Below are positions 6,740 through 14,742 of a stretch of DNA of 49,003 nt, in pieces. Position 1 is the first letter of the stretch. Each line of letters begins with the position of its first letter. The notes under the pieces were generated by a model, which did no database searches, had not been told where the DNA came from, and was given only the letters and a program-made list of their open reading frames with translations. The position numbers and the translations under genes were made by a program. Origin of the DNA: an uncultured Desulfarculaceae bacterium (lineage in GTDB: Bacteria > Desulfobacterota > Desulfarculia > Desulfarculales > Desulfarculaceae); assembly GCA_937908275.1 (NCBI GenBank), contig CALERA010000287.1:1-49003 (forward strand). Direction: 5' to 3'.

Positions 6740-7189
6740 CTAGAAGGTCTTTTCGCTGTCCAGCAGCAGGGTCACCGGCCCCTGGTTGACCAGGTGAACC
6801 TCCATCATGGCCCCGAACTGGCCGGTGGCCACCCGCAGGCCGGCCTGAGCCAGGCGCTGGCAGAAGCGCCGGTACAAGGGCTCGGCCAATTCCGGCCCGG
6901 CGGCCCGGCTGAAACTGGGCCGCTTGCCCTTGGCGCAGTCGCCCCACAGGGTGAACTGGCTCACCACCAGCACCGCCCCGCCCACCTGGGCCACCGCCAG
7001 GTTAAGCTTTTCCTGCTCGTCCGGGAAGATCCTTAAACCCGCGATCTTGTCCGCCAACCAGTCCGCCGCCGCCGGGTCGTCGTCCTGGCCCACCCCCAGC
7101 AACACCAACAAGCCCGCGCCAATGGCCCCCACCTCGCGGCCGGCCACCTCCACCCGGGCCTGACTCACCCTCTGCACCACCGCGCGCAT
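6740..7189 (-). CDS. dtd: D-aminoacyl-tRNA deacylase
   Basis: A 149-residue homodimeric enzyme that removes D-amino acids (and glycine from tRNA-Ala) from mischarged tRNAs. The two family signatures are present: SQFTL at residues 77-81 and NQGPVT at 135-140, with the cross-subunit Gly-Pro that rejects L-amino acids. Length and start (MRAVVQRVSQARV) are typical. It converges with the exported-protein cluster (70 bases between stops) and lies downstream of larB on the same strand, with a palindrome block between them. Confidence 0.95.
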   Translation of the reverse strand: MRAVVQRVSQARVEVAGREVGAIGAGLLVLLGVGQDDDPAAADWLADKIAGLRIFPDEQEKLNLAVAQVGGAVLVVSQFTLWGDCAKGKRPSFSRAAGPELAEPLYRRFCQRLAQAGLRVATGQFGAMMEVHLVNQGPVTLLLDSEKTF

Positions 7190-7194
7190 GGTTG

Positions 7195-7394
7195 GGGACC
7201 TTTCTGGGAGGGGAGTTTTCCGGGGAAACCCTTTTGTGGACAAAAGGGTTTCCCCGGACCCCTTCCCAAAAAACTTCAGGGCTGCGATACCAGGCTGCAT
7301 CCCTCCCTCAGGCGGCGCAGCCGGCTGGGGGAGGGAGTTTTTGGGAGGGGAGGTCTGGAGGGGAGGCTTTGGTTCACCAAAGGCTCCCCTCCAG
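7195..7394. repeat. Block of long palindromes between larB and dtd
   Basis: Two strong hairpins frame this 200-base gap. The first has a perfect 17-bp stem, 7220-7236 with 7241-7257 (loop TGGA), extended outward by GGGAGGGG/CCCCTTCCC. The second is 7355-7394, an 18-bp stem with one mismatch (CTGGAGGGGA...TCCCCTCCAG). Between them CTTCCCAAAAAACTTC and GAGTTTTTGGGAGG are imperfectly inverted. The whole block could fold as one composite inverted structure, as expected of a miniature mobile element or a REP cluster. Termination for larB is another possible role. Confidence 0.6.
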
Positions 7395-7402
7395 CTCATC
7401 TC

Positions 7403-8152
7403 TTACAAATGGTCGATCATGCCGGCCAGGTAGCCCGCGCCGAAGCCGTTGTCGATATTGACCACGCTCAGGCCCGGGGCGCAGGAGTTGAGCATGCCCA
7501 GGAGGGCGGCCAGGCCGCCGAAGGCGGTGCCATAGCCCACGCTGGTGGGCACCGCGATCACCGGCCGGTCCACCAGACCGGCCACCACCGAGGGTAGGGC
7601 GCCCTCCATGCCCGCCACCACCACGAAGCAGGTGGCCCGCTCCAGGACCGCGCGGCTGGCCAGCAGGCGGTGCAGCCCGGCCACGCCCACGTCGTAGAGG
7701 GTCTCCACCTTGGAGCCCATCAGGCGGGCGGTGGTGGCGGCCTCCTCGGCCACCGGCAGGTCGCTGGTGCCGGCGGCCACCACCGCGATCAGGCCCTGGC
7801 CCGGGCGGCTGCCGCCCTTGGCGACCAGGGTCAGGCAGCGGCAGGCGGGCTGGTACTCCAGCTCCGGGAACTGCGCCCGCACCGCCTCGGCCTTTTCCGG
7901 GTCCACCCGGGTGGCCAGCACCGCCGCGCCCTGGCCGTGGATGGCCCGGGCGATGGCCACGATCTGCTCGGCGGTCTTGCCCTGGCCGAAGATCACCTCG
8001 GGAAAGCCCTGGCGCAGCACCCGGTGGTGGTCCACCCGGGCGAAGCCCAGGTCCTCGAAGGGCAGGGACTTGAGCCGGCCCAGGGCCTGGTCGGGGCTGG
8101 TGTCGCCGCTGGCCACGGCCTCCAATAGTTGCTTGAGCTTGTCGGTGGTCAC
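7403..8152 (-). CDS. larB: Nickel-pincer cofactor biosynthesis protein LarB
   Basis: A 249-residue enzyme that carboxylates nicotinic acid adenine dinucleotide and hydrolyses it to the pyridinium-3,5-dicarboxylate mononucleotide used by LarE and LarC to build the Ni-pincer cofactor of lactate racemase-type enzymes. Family motifs are clear: DHHRVLRQGFPEVIFG at about residues 41-56, AAGTSDLPVAEEA, GMEGALPSVVAGL and SVGYG near the C-terminus. The N-terminal part resembles PurE's partner domain and the rest PurE. The start is GTG with AAAGG 7 bases upstream. larC and larE are not in this window, so the target enzyme is unknown. Confidence 0.93.
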   Translation of the reverse strand: MTTDKLKQLLEAVASGDTSPDQALGRLKSLPFEDLGFARVDHHRVLRQGFPEVIFGQGKTAEQIVAIARAIHGQGAAVLATRVDPEKAEAVRAQFPELEYQPACRCLTLVAKGGSRPGQGLIAVVAAGTSDLPVAEEAATTARLMGSKVETLYDVGVAGLHRLLASRAVLERATCFVVVAGMEGALPSVVAGLVDRPVIAVPTSVGYGTAFGGLAALLGMLNSCAPGLSVVNIDNGFGAGYLAGMIDHL

Positions 8153-8337
8153 GTCCGACCTTTATTGCGGGTTGGGGTTGCTCCGGGCCGGTCACCCGTT
8201 CGGCTGAATTGACTTCAACCGGGGAAGCCGGCAAAGTCCAAGGATCGACGGATGCGACTTCCTGTTATAGTGAATGCGTATTCTATACCGGCCGCCGCAT
8301 GGCCGCCAACCGGATGACCGAACAATTTTGGAGGATT

Positions 8338-9240
8338 ATGACGCCAGTGTCCAGCAATGACCCCGTCCAGGAGGCCTGGGTCGAAGTGGTGCTCCTGGCC
8401 CCGGCCGCCCAGGCCGACGCGGCCGCCGACTACCTGGTGGCCCTGACCGGCCACGGAGTGGAGATCGACGATTCCCAGGAGCCGCCGGCTCCGGTGATGG
8501 TCAAGGGCTTCCTGGCCGCCGGGGCGGACCTGGCCGCCCAGCAGGCCGCCCTGCAGCGCTACGCCCTGGAGTTGGGCCAGGCGGCCGGGCAGGAGGTGAT
8601 CGTCAACTTCCAGAACCTGCCCGACCAGGATTGGGGCGAGAACTGGAAGCGCCACTTCCGGCCCCGGGCCCTGACCCGGCGGCTGGTGGTGGCCCCGCCC
8701 TGGGAGCGGGCCGAACTCCACCCCGGCCAGTTGGAGATCGTCATCGATCCCGGCCAGGCCTTTGGCACCGGCCAGCACGAGTCCACCCTGCTCTGTCTGC
8801 GCCGCCTGGAGCACCTGGCCGGCCGGGGGCAGTTGCCGGACCGGATCCTGGACGTGGGCTGCGGCACCGGCATCCTGGGCCTGGCCTTCCTGCTCCTGGG
8901 TGGGCGGGAGGCGGTGGGCATCGACTTGGACCCCTTGGCCGTGGAGGCCAGCCTGCACAACGCCGAACTCAACGGCTTGGCCGCGCGGATGCAGGCCAGC
9001 CAGACCCCCCTGGCCAGCGTGCCGGGCCGCTTCCCCCTGGTGGTGGCCAATCTCACGGCCAAGGACCTGGAGGAGGTGGCCGCCGACCTGGTGACCCACC
9101 TGGCCCCCTCCGGCGAGTTGATCGTGGCAGGCCTGTTGGTGATGCAGATCAAGCAGGTGCGCGCGGCCCTGGAGGCCCACGGCCTGCGCCTGATCGAGCA
9201 GGACTCCCTGGCCGGCTGGGCCTCCCTGGTGATGGGCTAG
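8338..9240 (+). CDS. prmA: Ribosomal protein L11 methyltransferase
   Basis: A 300-residue SAM-dependent enzyme that trimethylates ribosomal protein L11. The N-terminal substrate-recognition region is followed by DQDWGENWKRHFRP, then DPGQAFGTGQHESTLLCL and the SAM-binding LDVGCGTGILGLAFL, with ANLTAKDLEE at the catalytic side. All are PrmA signatures. GGAGG at 8330-8334 lies 3-4 bases before ATG 8338, and the protein is normal length from there. It is followed after one base by rsmE, a common pair. It is divergent from larB across 185 bases. Confidence 0.94.
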   Translation: MTPVSSNDPVQEAWVEVVLLAPAAQADAAADYLVALTGHGVEIDDSQEPPAPVMVKGFLAAGADLAAQQAALQRYALELGQAAGQEVIVNFQNLPDQDWGENWKRHFRPRALTRRLVVAPPWERAELHPGQLEIVIDPGQAFGTGQHESTLLCLRRLEHLAGRGQLPDRILDVGCGTGILGLAFLLLGGREAVGIDLDPLAVEASLHNAELNGLAARMQASQTPLASVPGRFPLVVANLTAKDLEEVAADLVTHLAPSGELIVAGLLVMQIKQVRAALEAHGLRLIEQDSLAGWASLVMG

Positions 9241-9241
9241 G

Positions 9242-9976
9242 GTGAGCCAGCGCCGCTTCCTGGTCAGCCCGGCGGACCTGGACCAAGACCTGGTGGAGCT
9301 CTCCCCGGAGGAAGCGGCCCACGCCCTGAAGGTGTTGCGCCTGGCCCCGGGCGACGACCTCTGGCTGCTGGACGGGGCCGGCCGCCGGGCCCGGGCCAGG
9401 GTGGAGACCACCGGCAAGGGCCGGGTCAGTTGCCGGGTCCTGGAGCGCGAGGCCCCGCCCCGCCCCCGACCCCGCCTGGTGCTGCTCTGCGGTCTGCTCA
9501 AGGCCCCGGCCCTGGAGTTGCTGGCGGTCAAGCTGACCGAGCTGGCCGTGGACGAGGTGCGCCTGGTCCTGAGCCAGCGGGCGGTGCCCAAGCCCAAGCC
9601 CGGGCGCGAGGCCCGGCTTGATCGCCTGGCGGCCCAGGCCCTCAAGCAGTGCGGCGCGGCCTGGGCACCGGTCTTCCATCCCCCCCAAACCCTGGCCGAG
9701 GCCCTGGCCGCCGCCCCGGACCAGGCCCGCAAGGTCATTCTCTACGAGGATGAGACCGGCCAATCCCTGGCCGAGGCCCTGGCCCGGCCCCCGGCGGCGG
9801 AAGAGGTCTGGGGCCTGGTGGGGCCGGAGGGCGGCTTCGCCCCGGAGGAGGTGGCCCAGGCCCAGGCGGCGGGGTTCGTTTCCTGCGGTCTGGGGCCGGT
9901 GATCCTGCGGGCCGAGACCGCCGCCCTGGCCTGCGCCGCCCTGGTCCGCTTTTACCCAGTGCCTGGGCTCCCATAG
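9242..9976 (+). CDS. rsmE: 16S rRNA (uracil1498-N3)-methyltransferase
   Basis: A 244-residue SPOUT-class methyltransferase that modifies U1498 in the decoding region of 16S rRNA. An N-terminal PUA-like domain (RRFLVSPADL, HALKVLRL) precedes the knotted domain with LVGPEGGFAPEEV at about residue 190 and the closing LGPVILRAETAAL. The start is GTG 9242, one base after the prmA stop, so the two are translationally coupled. Length is normal. Confidence 0.94.
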   Translation: MSQRRFLVSPADLDQDLVELSPEEAAHALKVLRLAPGDDLWLLDGAGRRARARVETTGKGRVSCRVLEREAPPRPRPRLVLLCGLLKAPALELLAVKLTELAVDEVRLVLSQRAVPKPKPGREARLDRLAAQALKQCGAAWAPVFHPPQTLAEALAAAPDQARKVILYEDETGQSLAEALARPPAAEEVWGLVGPEGGFAPEEVAQAQAAGFVSCGLGPVILRAETAALACAALVRFYPVPGLP

Positions 9977-10056
9977 ACGGGTCGGGGCCGGGCGCCCCCG
10001 GCAGGGCATAGACGGGTCGGGGCCGGGCGCCCCCGGCAGGGCATAGACGGGTCGGG
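9972..10056. repeat. 35-bp direct repeats (2.4 copies)
   Basis: A 35-base unit beginning CATAGACGGGTCGGGG starts at 9972, 10007 and 10042. The first two copies are identical; the third diverges after 16 bases. The unit overlaps the last codons of rsmE and runs into a copy of the larger 92-bp repeat (next entry), with which it shares ACGGGTCGGG. Confidence 0.85.
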
Positions 10057-10144
10057 GTCGCGTGCCGCGACAGCCGTATACGGGTCGGGTGGCGGATAGC
10101 CTTCGCTCGCGCCTCGCGCGCTCCCGTAGGGGCCTCGTGCGGGG
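10057..10144. repeat. Diverged single copy of the 92-bp repeat family
   Basis: GTCGCGTGCCGCGAC at 10057-10071, then CGTAT-ACGGGTCGGGTGGCG and, further on, CTCGCGCGCTCCCGTAGGGGC occur in the same order as in the four-unit array at 38896-39260. The middle is diverged. The opening GTCGCG-tgc-CGCGAC is a perfect hairpin. The family is therefore dispersed in the genome. Confidence 0.75.
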
Positions 10145-10155
10145 AGGCGATCAAG

Positions 10156-10180
10156 ACGGGCGGGGCTAAACCCCGCCCGT
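10156..10180 (+). terminator. Perfect hairpin downstream of prmA-rsmE
   Basis: ACGGGCGGGG (10156-10165), loop CTAAA, CCCCGCCCGT (10171-10180). No T-run follows, so it is a possible terminator or RNA end for the prmA-rsmE transcript. Confidence 0.4.
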
Positions 10181-10585
10181 GCCTTCGCCTCCTCCCGCTC
10201 TCCACTCCCCCCACGCGGCCTTCCCGGCCTCCCTCTTCTCTCCTCCCCCCACGAGCCGCCCCCCGCGCCTCAGCCCGGGACCGCCTCTCGACGCACCGGC
10301 ACGGCCCCACCCCCAATGACGGCCGGCTGATGGGCCTGCGAGAGCCAGGGGTGGCCGCGCCACCGCCTCAGCCCCGCAGCGCAGGCACGACGACCCGAGG
10401 CCAGAGGCAGTGTCCGGGGCGGCAGGGAGGCTCCCTGGCCGCAGGCTCTCGCACTCGGCAGGCGCGGATGCGGACCGGGCGTGGGCGCGCGGGGGCAAGG
10501 AAACCGCCCTCGCAACGCCGCTGGCTCATCTGCCCCGGCGGTTCGCGGCCACCACAAGCAGGTGGACAATTCTTAAGGAAAATGA

Positions 10586-10906
10586 GATCGCCCGACGCCT
10601 GGCGACGCCTCACGATGACAGACGCGGGGAGGTGACCATGCATGACGGGATATCGCGCCGGGAGCTCCTGCGGCTGACGCCGCCGGGACAACCAGTTGTC
10701 CCGGCCACCCGGAAAAGGCCAGAGGCAAGAAGGAAGAGATCGCCACGCCGCCGGTTGGCGGCTCGCGATGACAACCTTCCTTCTCTTTTGTCACTGCGAG
10801 CGTCGCGAAGCAGTCTCCCGATCTTCTGGTCGGGAAGTGGGCGCAAGGAGCGATGAGATGAATTCGGAAGGTCGCTTCGTCGCTGGGGCTCCTCGCGATG
10901 ACGGCT
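10586..10906. repeat. Cluster of dispersed palindromic repeats
   Basis: Related pieces recur: GATCGCC-x(n)-GCGACGCCTCACGATGACA (10586-10620), GATCGCC...GGCTCGCGATGACA (10738-10773), TCACTGCGAGCGTCGCGAAG (10791-10810) followed by the stem TCCCGA/TCGGGA, and GTCGCTTCGTCGCTGGGG...CTCGCGATGACGG (10871-10904). A perfect 11-bp palindrome, GCCGGGACAAC-CA-GTTGTCCCGGC, lies at 10682-10705. Such 'CATTGCGAGG...GAAGCAATC' elements are common between genes in Desulfobacterota-like genomes. The whole 9977-10966 tract holds no gene I can support; 10181-10585 shows nothing distinct. Confidence 0.6.
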
Positions 10907-10966
10907 ATTGGTTGGATGTTGGGATACCCGACCGCTGCAGGCCTTGGCCCCTGGCGGAGGCTGAGG

Positions 10967-12727
10967 CTAGCCCAACCGGGCGCTCAGACGCTCCAGGTTG
11001 TCGCGGGCGAAGTCCAGGCTGGGGTCCAGCTCCAGGGCCTGGCGGTACATGTGGCAGGCCTCCTCGATCCGGCCCAGCTCGCGCAGGTTGGAGCCGATGT
11101 TGGCGTAATTGATGCCCAATCCAGGATCAAGCTCGATGGCCCGGGCAAAGGCCGCGATGGCTTCCTCGTGGTTTTTCAGCCTGTAGTGGCAGAAGCCCAG
11201 CAGGTTGAAGACCTCGGCGTGGGGCTCCGGGAAGCCGGCGGCCGTGGTCAGGGCCTCCACCGCCTCGGCCAGGCGGCCCAGGTCCTTCAGGGCCACCCCG
11301 CGCTGGGTGTGGATGCTGGCCGCGTCGTCGCGGGGCGGGTCCAGGGCCAGGGCGCGGTCCAGGTCGGCCAGGGCCTCGGCCGGCCGCTCCAGGTTGATCA
11401 GGGCCAAGGCCCGGAAAAAGGGCAGGTAGTAGGGCTCGTCCCCGGCCGAGGCGGCGGCCTGGGCCATGGCCGCCAGCACCGCCAGGGCTTGGTCCGGGTC
11501 CGGCAACTGGCTGGCCAGCTTGGCGGCGTGGAAGATCACGTCGGTGCCGGTGGTGCGATAGGCGAAGTGCGCCCCGGGGATGATGGTGTAGACCGCCGGG
11601 ACGCCCAATTCGGGATGGGTGACGTCCAGGCAGTAGACCGCGAAGCCCCGCTGGTCCAGGGCCGCCACGCAGTTCCGCACCTCCTGGCGCAGGTCCGGGG
11701 CGCTGACGTCGGGCAGGGATTCCAGGGGCGTAACCCCGGCCGCGCGGGTGACGTACTCGGCCGCGGCCAGGTCGGCGAACTTGGGCAGGGCGCTGACCTT
11801 GTAGTTGCTGCCGGTGTTGAAATCCCCCGCCAGTTGGGCCACCTCGGTCAGGGCCCGGATCAGGGCCTTGGCCGGGCTGCTGGCGGTGCCGGCGGCGTAG
11901 ACGATCTCGCTTTTCTCCGGGAAGGTCGTCGGGTCCCAGCAGATGGCCGCCACCGAGGGGATGCCCATGTCGCAGGTGAAGTCCTTGAGCCGCACCTCGA
12001 TGCCGGCCCGCTGGAACTTGTCGATCAGCTCCCGGGCCACCGGGTCGCTCACGCTGGCTGGGTCGATGGCCGGGGTGGGGCGCTCCTGCAGGGTGACCAG
12101 GGCCGAGACGTGGCGCTCCACCACCTCGCACAGGCCCTGGAGCACCGCCTCCTCCGGGCAGTTGCCGGCCGAGGGGCCGTTGTACTCGTTGATGGCGTAG
12201 AACCAGCCCAGGGGCAGACAGACCTCGCGCTCGGCGGCCAGGTCCCGGGCCCAGGCCCAGGTCTGGGGCAGCAGGTCAAAGACCGCCTCGGCCCGCCCCA
12301 GGTCCGGGATGGGATGGTAGACCGACTGGGCCACCCGGGCGAACTCCAGGCGGGGTTCCGGGGCCTGGTCGGGGGTGCGCCAGGGGAAGGCGGTGCCGCG
12401 CACGAAGGCGAAGAAGCTGAAGCGCTCGGCCAGCTCCATCAGGGCGCTGGCCTCGGCCTGGCTGGGGCTGGCGCCCTTGCCCATCTGCTTCTTGGTGTTG
12501 GTCAGGGCGCTGGCGGCCTGGCCGCAAAGGCTCAGGTAGACCGGGATGTCCAGCCGCCCGTTGTCGATGCGCAGGGTGCGCTCCAGCACCTCGCCCCCCA
12601 GGCGGGCGAAGCGCTCCCGGGCCCAGGCCACGGTCTGCTCGGGCGGACGGGTCTTGTCCTGCTCGCGGTCGTAGAGTTTGGGCGCGGGGCCCAGGTTGAT
12701 GCCGGAACGAGGGGGGGCGGGAATCAC
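10967..12727 (-). CDS. YcaO-domain protein with C-terminal TPR repeats
   Basis: A 586-residue protein. Residues about 40-390 are a YcaO domain, an ATP-dependent enzyme fold that phosphorylates peptide amides to make azolines, thioamides or amidines. The ATP/Mg motifs are visible: AEASALMELAERFSF, EEAVLQGLCEVVERH and SSPAKALIRALTEVAQ. Residues about 440-586 are four to five TPR units (AALINLERPAEALADLDRAL, YRLKNHEEAIAAFARAI, YANIGSNLRELGRIEEA), a protein-binding surface that replaces the usual Pro-rich tail. GTG 12727 is chosen because CGGAGG lies 6 bases upstream; a TTG at 12766 would add 13 residues without a ribosome site. It lies just downstream of dsrC, from which a terminator separates it. 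The partner and modified target are unknown. Confidence 0.88.
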   Translation of the reverse strand: MIPAPPRSGINLGPAPKLYDREQDKTRPPEQTVAWARERFARLGGEVLERTLRIDNGRLDIPVYLSLCGQAASALTNTKKQMGKGASPSQAEASALMELAERFSFFAFVRGTAFPWRTPDQAPEPRLEFARVAQSVYHPIPDLGRAEAVFDLLPQTWAWARDLAAEREVCLPLGWFYAINEYNGPSAGNCPEEAVLQGLCEVVERHVSALVTLQERPTPAIDPASVSDPVARELIDKFQRAGIEVRLKDFTCDMGIPSVAAICWDPTTFPEKSEIVYAAGTASSPAKALIRALTEVAQLAGDFNTGSNYKVSALPKFADLAAAEYVTRAAGVTPLESLPDVSAPDLRQEVRNCVAALDQRGFAVYCLDVTHPELGVPAVYTIIPGAHFAYRTTGTDVIFHAAKLASQLPDPDQALAVLAAMAQAAASAGDEPYYLPFFRALALINLERPAEALADLDRALALDPPRDDAASIHTQRGVALKDLGRLAEAVEALTTAAGFPEPHAEVFNLLGFCHYRLKNHEEAIAAFARAIELDPGLGINYANIGSNLRELGRIEEACHMYRQALELDPSLDFARDNLERLSARLG

Positions 12728-12789
12728 GGGGGGCCTCCGGACATGGACGCGGCTGCTTATAGCCAAAATTTTGTGTAGAGGTCAGTTAA

Positions 12790-12827
12790 AACGACGGCGC
12801 TCGTCCCGGGGGCCGAGCGCCGTCGTT
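12790..12827 (-). terminator. Strong hairpin terminator after dsrC
   Basis: Perfect 14-bp arms AACGACGGCGCTCG (12790-12803) and CGAGCGCCGTCGTT (12814-12827) are followed on the minus strand by TTAA. It lies between dsrC and the YcaO gene, so dsrC is probably mostly transcribed as a single gene with limited read-through. Confidence 0.75.
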
Positions 12828-12845
12828 CTCAGGCGGTCGCCGCGA

Positions 12846-13163
12846 CTAGACGCAGCCGGTGGGCTTGGCCAGGCCGGCCATCTTGCAGGCTCCCTTGCCG
12901 GGGCCGCTGGGGAACAGCTCGTAGATGTGCTTCAGCTTGTAGCCCGTGACCTTGGTCATGATGCGGACCATGGGGGCGATGCCGTTCTTCTTGTAGTAGT
13001 CCTGGAGGTAGTGGATGACCTTCCAGTGCTCCTCACCCAGCTCGGCGATGCCCTCGGACTCCTTGACGAAGAAAGCGAAGTCCAGGTCCCACTTCTCGGG
13101 ATCCATCAGGAAGCCGTCCTCGTCCACGTCATAGGTTTTGCCTTTGTAGGTCACATTAGGCAT
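12846..13163 (-). CDS. dsrC: DsrC, sulfur-carrier of dissimilatory sulfur metabolism
   Basis: A 105-residue protein of the DsrC/TusE family. DsrC is the co-substrate of dissimilatory sulfite reductase: it carries sulfur as a trisulfide between two C-terminal cysteines and is recycled by the DsrMKJOP membrane complex. Both cysteines are present, Cys93 and the penultimate Cys104, separated by ten residues, which marks true DsrC and not TusE or RspA types that lack one. GGAAGGAGG precedes the ATG. dsrAB are not in the window; a detached dsrC is usual in sulfate reducers. Its strong promoter and own terminator fit the high expression known for this protein. Confidence 0.95.
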   Translation of the reverse strand: MPNVTYKGKTYDVDEDGFLMDPEKWDLDFAFFVKESEGIAELGEEHWKVIHYLQDYYKKNGIAPMVRIMTKVTGYKLKHIYELFPSGPGKGACKMAGLAKPTGCV

Positions 13164-13244
13164 TGTGGGAATCCTCCTTCCGGGTTTATCTTATCTATCT
13201 TGTGGTCTTTTTTTAACCGATGCGGCTAGAAAAAGTCATTCACC

Positions 13245-13273
13245 TGTCTATCAATTACCCCCAGCCCTGTCAA
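13245..13273 (-). promoter_or_regulatory. Promoter of dsrC
   Basis: On the minus strand TTGACA (13268-13273) and TAGACA (13245-13250) are 17 bases apart. This gives a leader of about 75 nt that includes an AT-rich stretch with seven T/A in a row before the ribosome site. Confidence 0.7.
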
Positions 13274-13400
13274 GACCTAATCGACGATTGGCGGGCTTGC
13301 CGAGGCCCTGTGCAACCCCACTGAGCCAGGGCTCATAATCCGCATTGCACAATGAAACCGGCTCACTCCATTTCCGGTCCCAGATCTTGACTCCGACTCC

Positions 13401-13865
13401 TCAGGCCGGCGGGGAGAACAGCGAGCGCAGCAGGTCCTCCTTGCCCACCACCCCCACCAACCGGCCTTGCTCCAGGACCGGCAGGGTGTGGAAGTTGCGG
13501 TCCACCATCAGGGCGGCGGCCTGGCTCAGCGGCGTCTCCGGCCCCACCGTCACCGGGTGGCGGGTCATGGCCTGGCCCACGTTGGCCGCGGCGATGCGCT
13601 CCACCTCCCGCTCCAGGTGCTTGAGCGAGGTCAGGGGGATGTAGCCGTCCAGCAGGGTGAAGAAGCTGGGCAGGGGCAGCTTCTTCTGCTCGGCGATCAG
13701 GTCGCTCTGGCAGATGATGCCCACCAGGGCGCCGCTGGCGTCCAGCACCGGCAGGCCGTTGATCCGGCGCTCCAGCATCAGGGCGGCGGCCTGGCCCACC
13801 GGGGTCGCGGGGGTCACGGTCACCGGGTCGAGGGTCATCACCTCCCGGACCGTCATCTCGGCCAT
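13401..13865 (-). CDS. Two-CBS-domain protein
   Basis: A 154-residue stand-alone CBS pair (Bateman module) that typically binds adenine nucleotides and signals energy state. CBS1 covers about residues 5-60 (VREVMTLDPVTVTPATPVGQAA, then NGLPVLDASGALVGIICQSDL) and CBS2 about 95-150 (VGQAMTRHPVTVGPETPLSQAA, then FHTLPVLEQGRLVGVVGKEDLL). GGGGA lies 6 bases before ATG 13865. It follows motB on the same strand after 85 bases. Whether it influences the flagellar stator or is merely adjacent cannot be told. Confidence 0.9.
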   Translation of the reverse strand: MAEMTVREVMTLDPVTVTPATPVGQAAALMLERRINGLPVLDASGALVGIICQSDLIAEQKKLPLPSFFTLLDGYIPLTSLKHLEREVERIAAANVGQAMTRHPVTVGPETPLSQAAALMVDRNFHTLPVLEQGRLVGVVGKEDLLRSLFSPPA

Positions 13866-13950
13866 GCGTTTCCCCTTGTTGATCGGTTGGTCTGGCCACC
13901 ACTATAAGTTGTGGCCGTTGGGTATGGCAAGCCCATTTGTGGATATTTGC

Positions 13951-14736
13951 TCAATCTACGGCTATCCGCAGGGGCTTTTTGGTGAAGATGAACTCCACCC
14001 GGCGGTTCTGGTTGCGCCCCTCCTCGCTGCTGTTGTCGGCCAGGGGATAGTTGGAGGCGTAGCCGATGGCCGAGACGCGGCTCTCCGGCACGCCCCGGCT
14101 GACCAGGTAACGCAGCACCGCCGTGGCGCGGGAGGCGGAAAGCTCCCAGTTGGAGGGGAACTGGACGGTGCTGATGGGCGCGCTGTCGGTGTGCCCCTCC
14201 ACGGTCAGATAGAAGTGGTACTTGTCCATCACCTGCACGATGCCGTCCAGGAACCTCTTGGCCCCCTCCAGGACCTGGGCCTGGCCGGTCTCGAACAATA
14301 TCTTGCCCTTGACCCTCAAGCGCACCCCTCGGCTGCTGGCGTTGACATCCACCATGTCCCCCACCCCGGAGGAGCGCACCAGGTCGCGCACCTGCTGGGC
14401 CATGCCCTCGGCCTCGGCCTCGCTGGCGGCCTCGCTCAGGCCGGGCGGGGGCGAGGTGGTCAGGCTGGGGGCGGTGGCGCGGAACCCGCCGGGATCGTTG
14501 GGCGTCGGGTGCTGGGCCTGCTGGGGGTTGATGGCGGCCTGGTACTCGCCCTTGACCAGGGTCTGGACACCGAAGGCCTGCTGCACCGAGCCCAGCATCT
14601 CGCGGAACTTCTGCACGTCCATGTTGGCGAAGGTGAGCAGCAGCACGAAGAAGGTCAGCAGCAGGGTGCAGAGATCGGCGAAGGTGCCCATCCAGGGCGG
14701 CAGGCCCTTCTTGATGATGATGTTCTTGCCGGCCAT
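13951..14736 (-). CDS. motB: Flagellar motor stator protein MotB
   Basis: A 261-residue protein: short cytoplasmic N-terminus, one membrane helix (residues about 18-38), a Pro/Ala-rich plug and linker region to about residue 105, and a peptidoglycan-binding OmpA/MotB domain (about 120-255). The ion-carrying Asp is Asp21 in GTFADLCTLLLTFF. The OmpA domain shows VEGHTDSAPI and LSASRATAVLRYL plus the closing NRRVEFIF. It pairs with motA six bases upstream. Sequence alone does not settle H+ versus Na+ coupling. Confidence 0.93.
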   Translation of the reverse strand: MAGKNIIIKKGLPPWMGTFADLCTLLLTFFVLLLTFANMDVQKFREMLGSVQQAFGVQTLVKGEYQAAINPQQAQHPTPNDPGGFRATAPSLTTSPPPGLSEAASEAEAEGMAQQVRDLVRSSGVGDMVDVNASSRGVRLRVKGKILFETGQAQVLEGAKRFLDGIVQVMDKYHFYLTVEGHTDSAPISTVQFPSNWELSASRATAVLRYLVSRGVPESRVSAIGYASNYPLADNSSEEGRNQNRRVEFIFTKKPLRIAVD

Positions 14737-14742
14737 GGCGGG

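Noticed and set aside
10410..10856. Open frames across the repeat island after rsmE
   Set aside because: Composition follows the palindromic repeats, and no ribosome site or domain is visible.
10898..12778. Very long plus-strand frame antisense to the YcaO gene (626 codons)
   Set aside because: A GC-skew shadow of the real minus-strand gene; the same holds for long frames opposite ureC, urtB, purA, nadE and the glutamate synthase genes.
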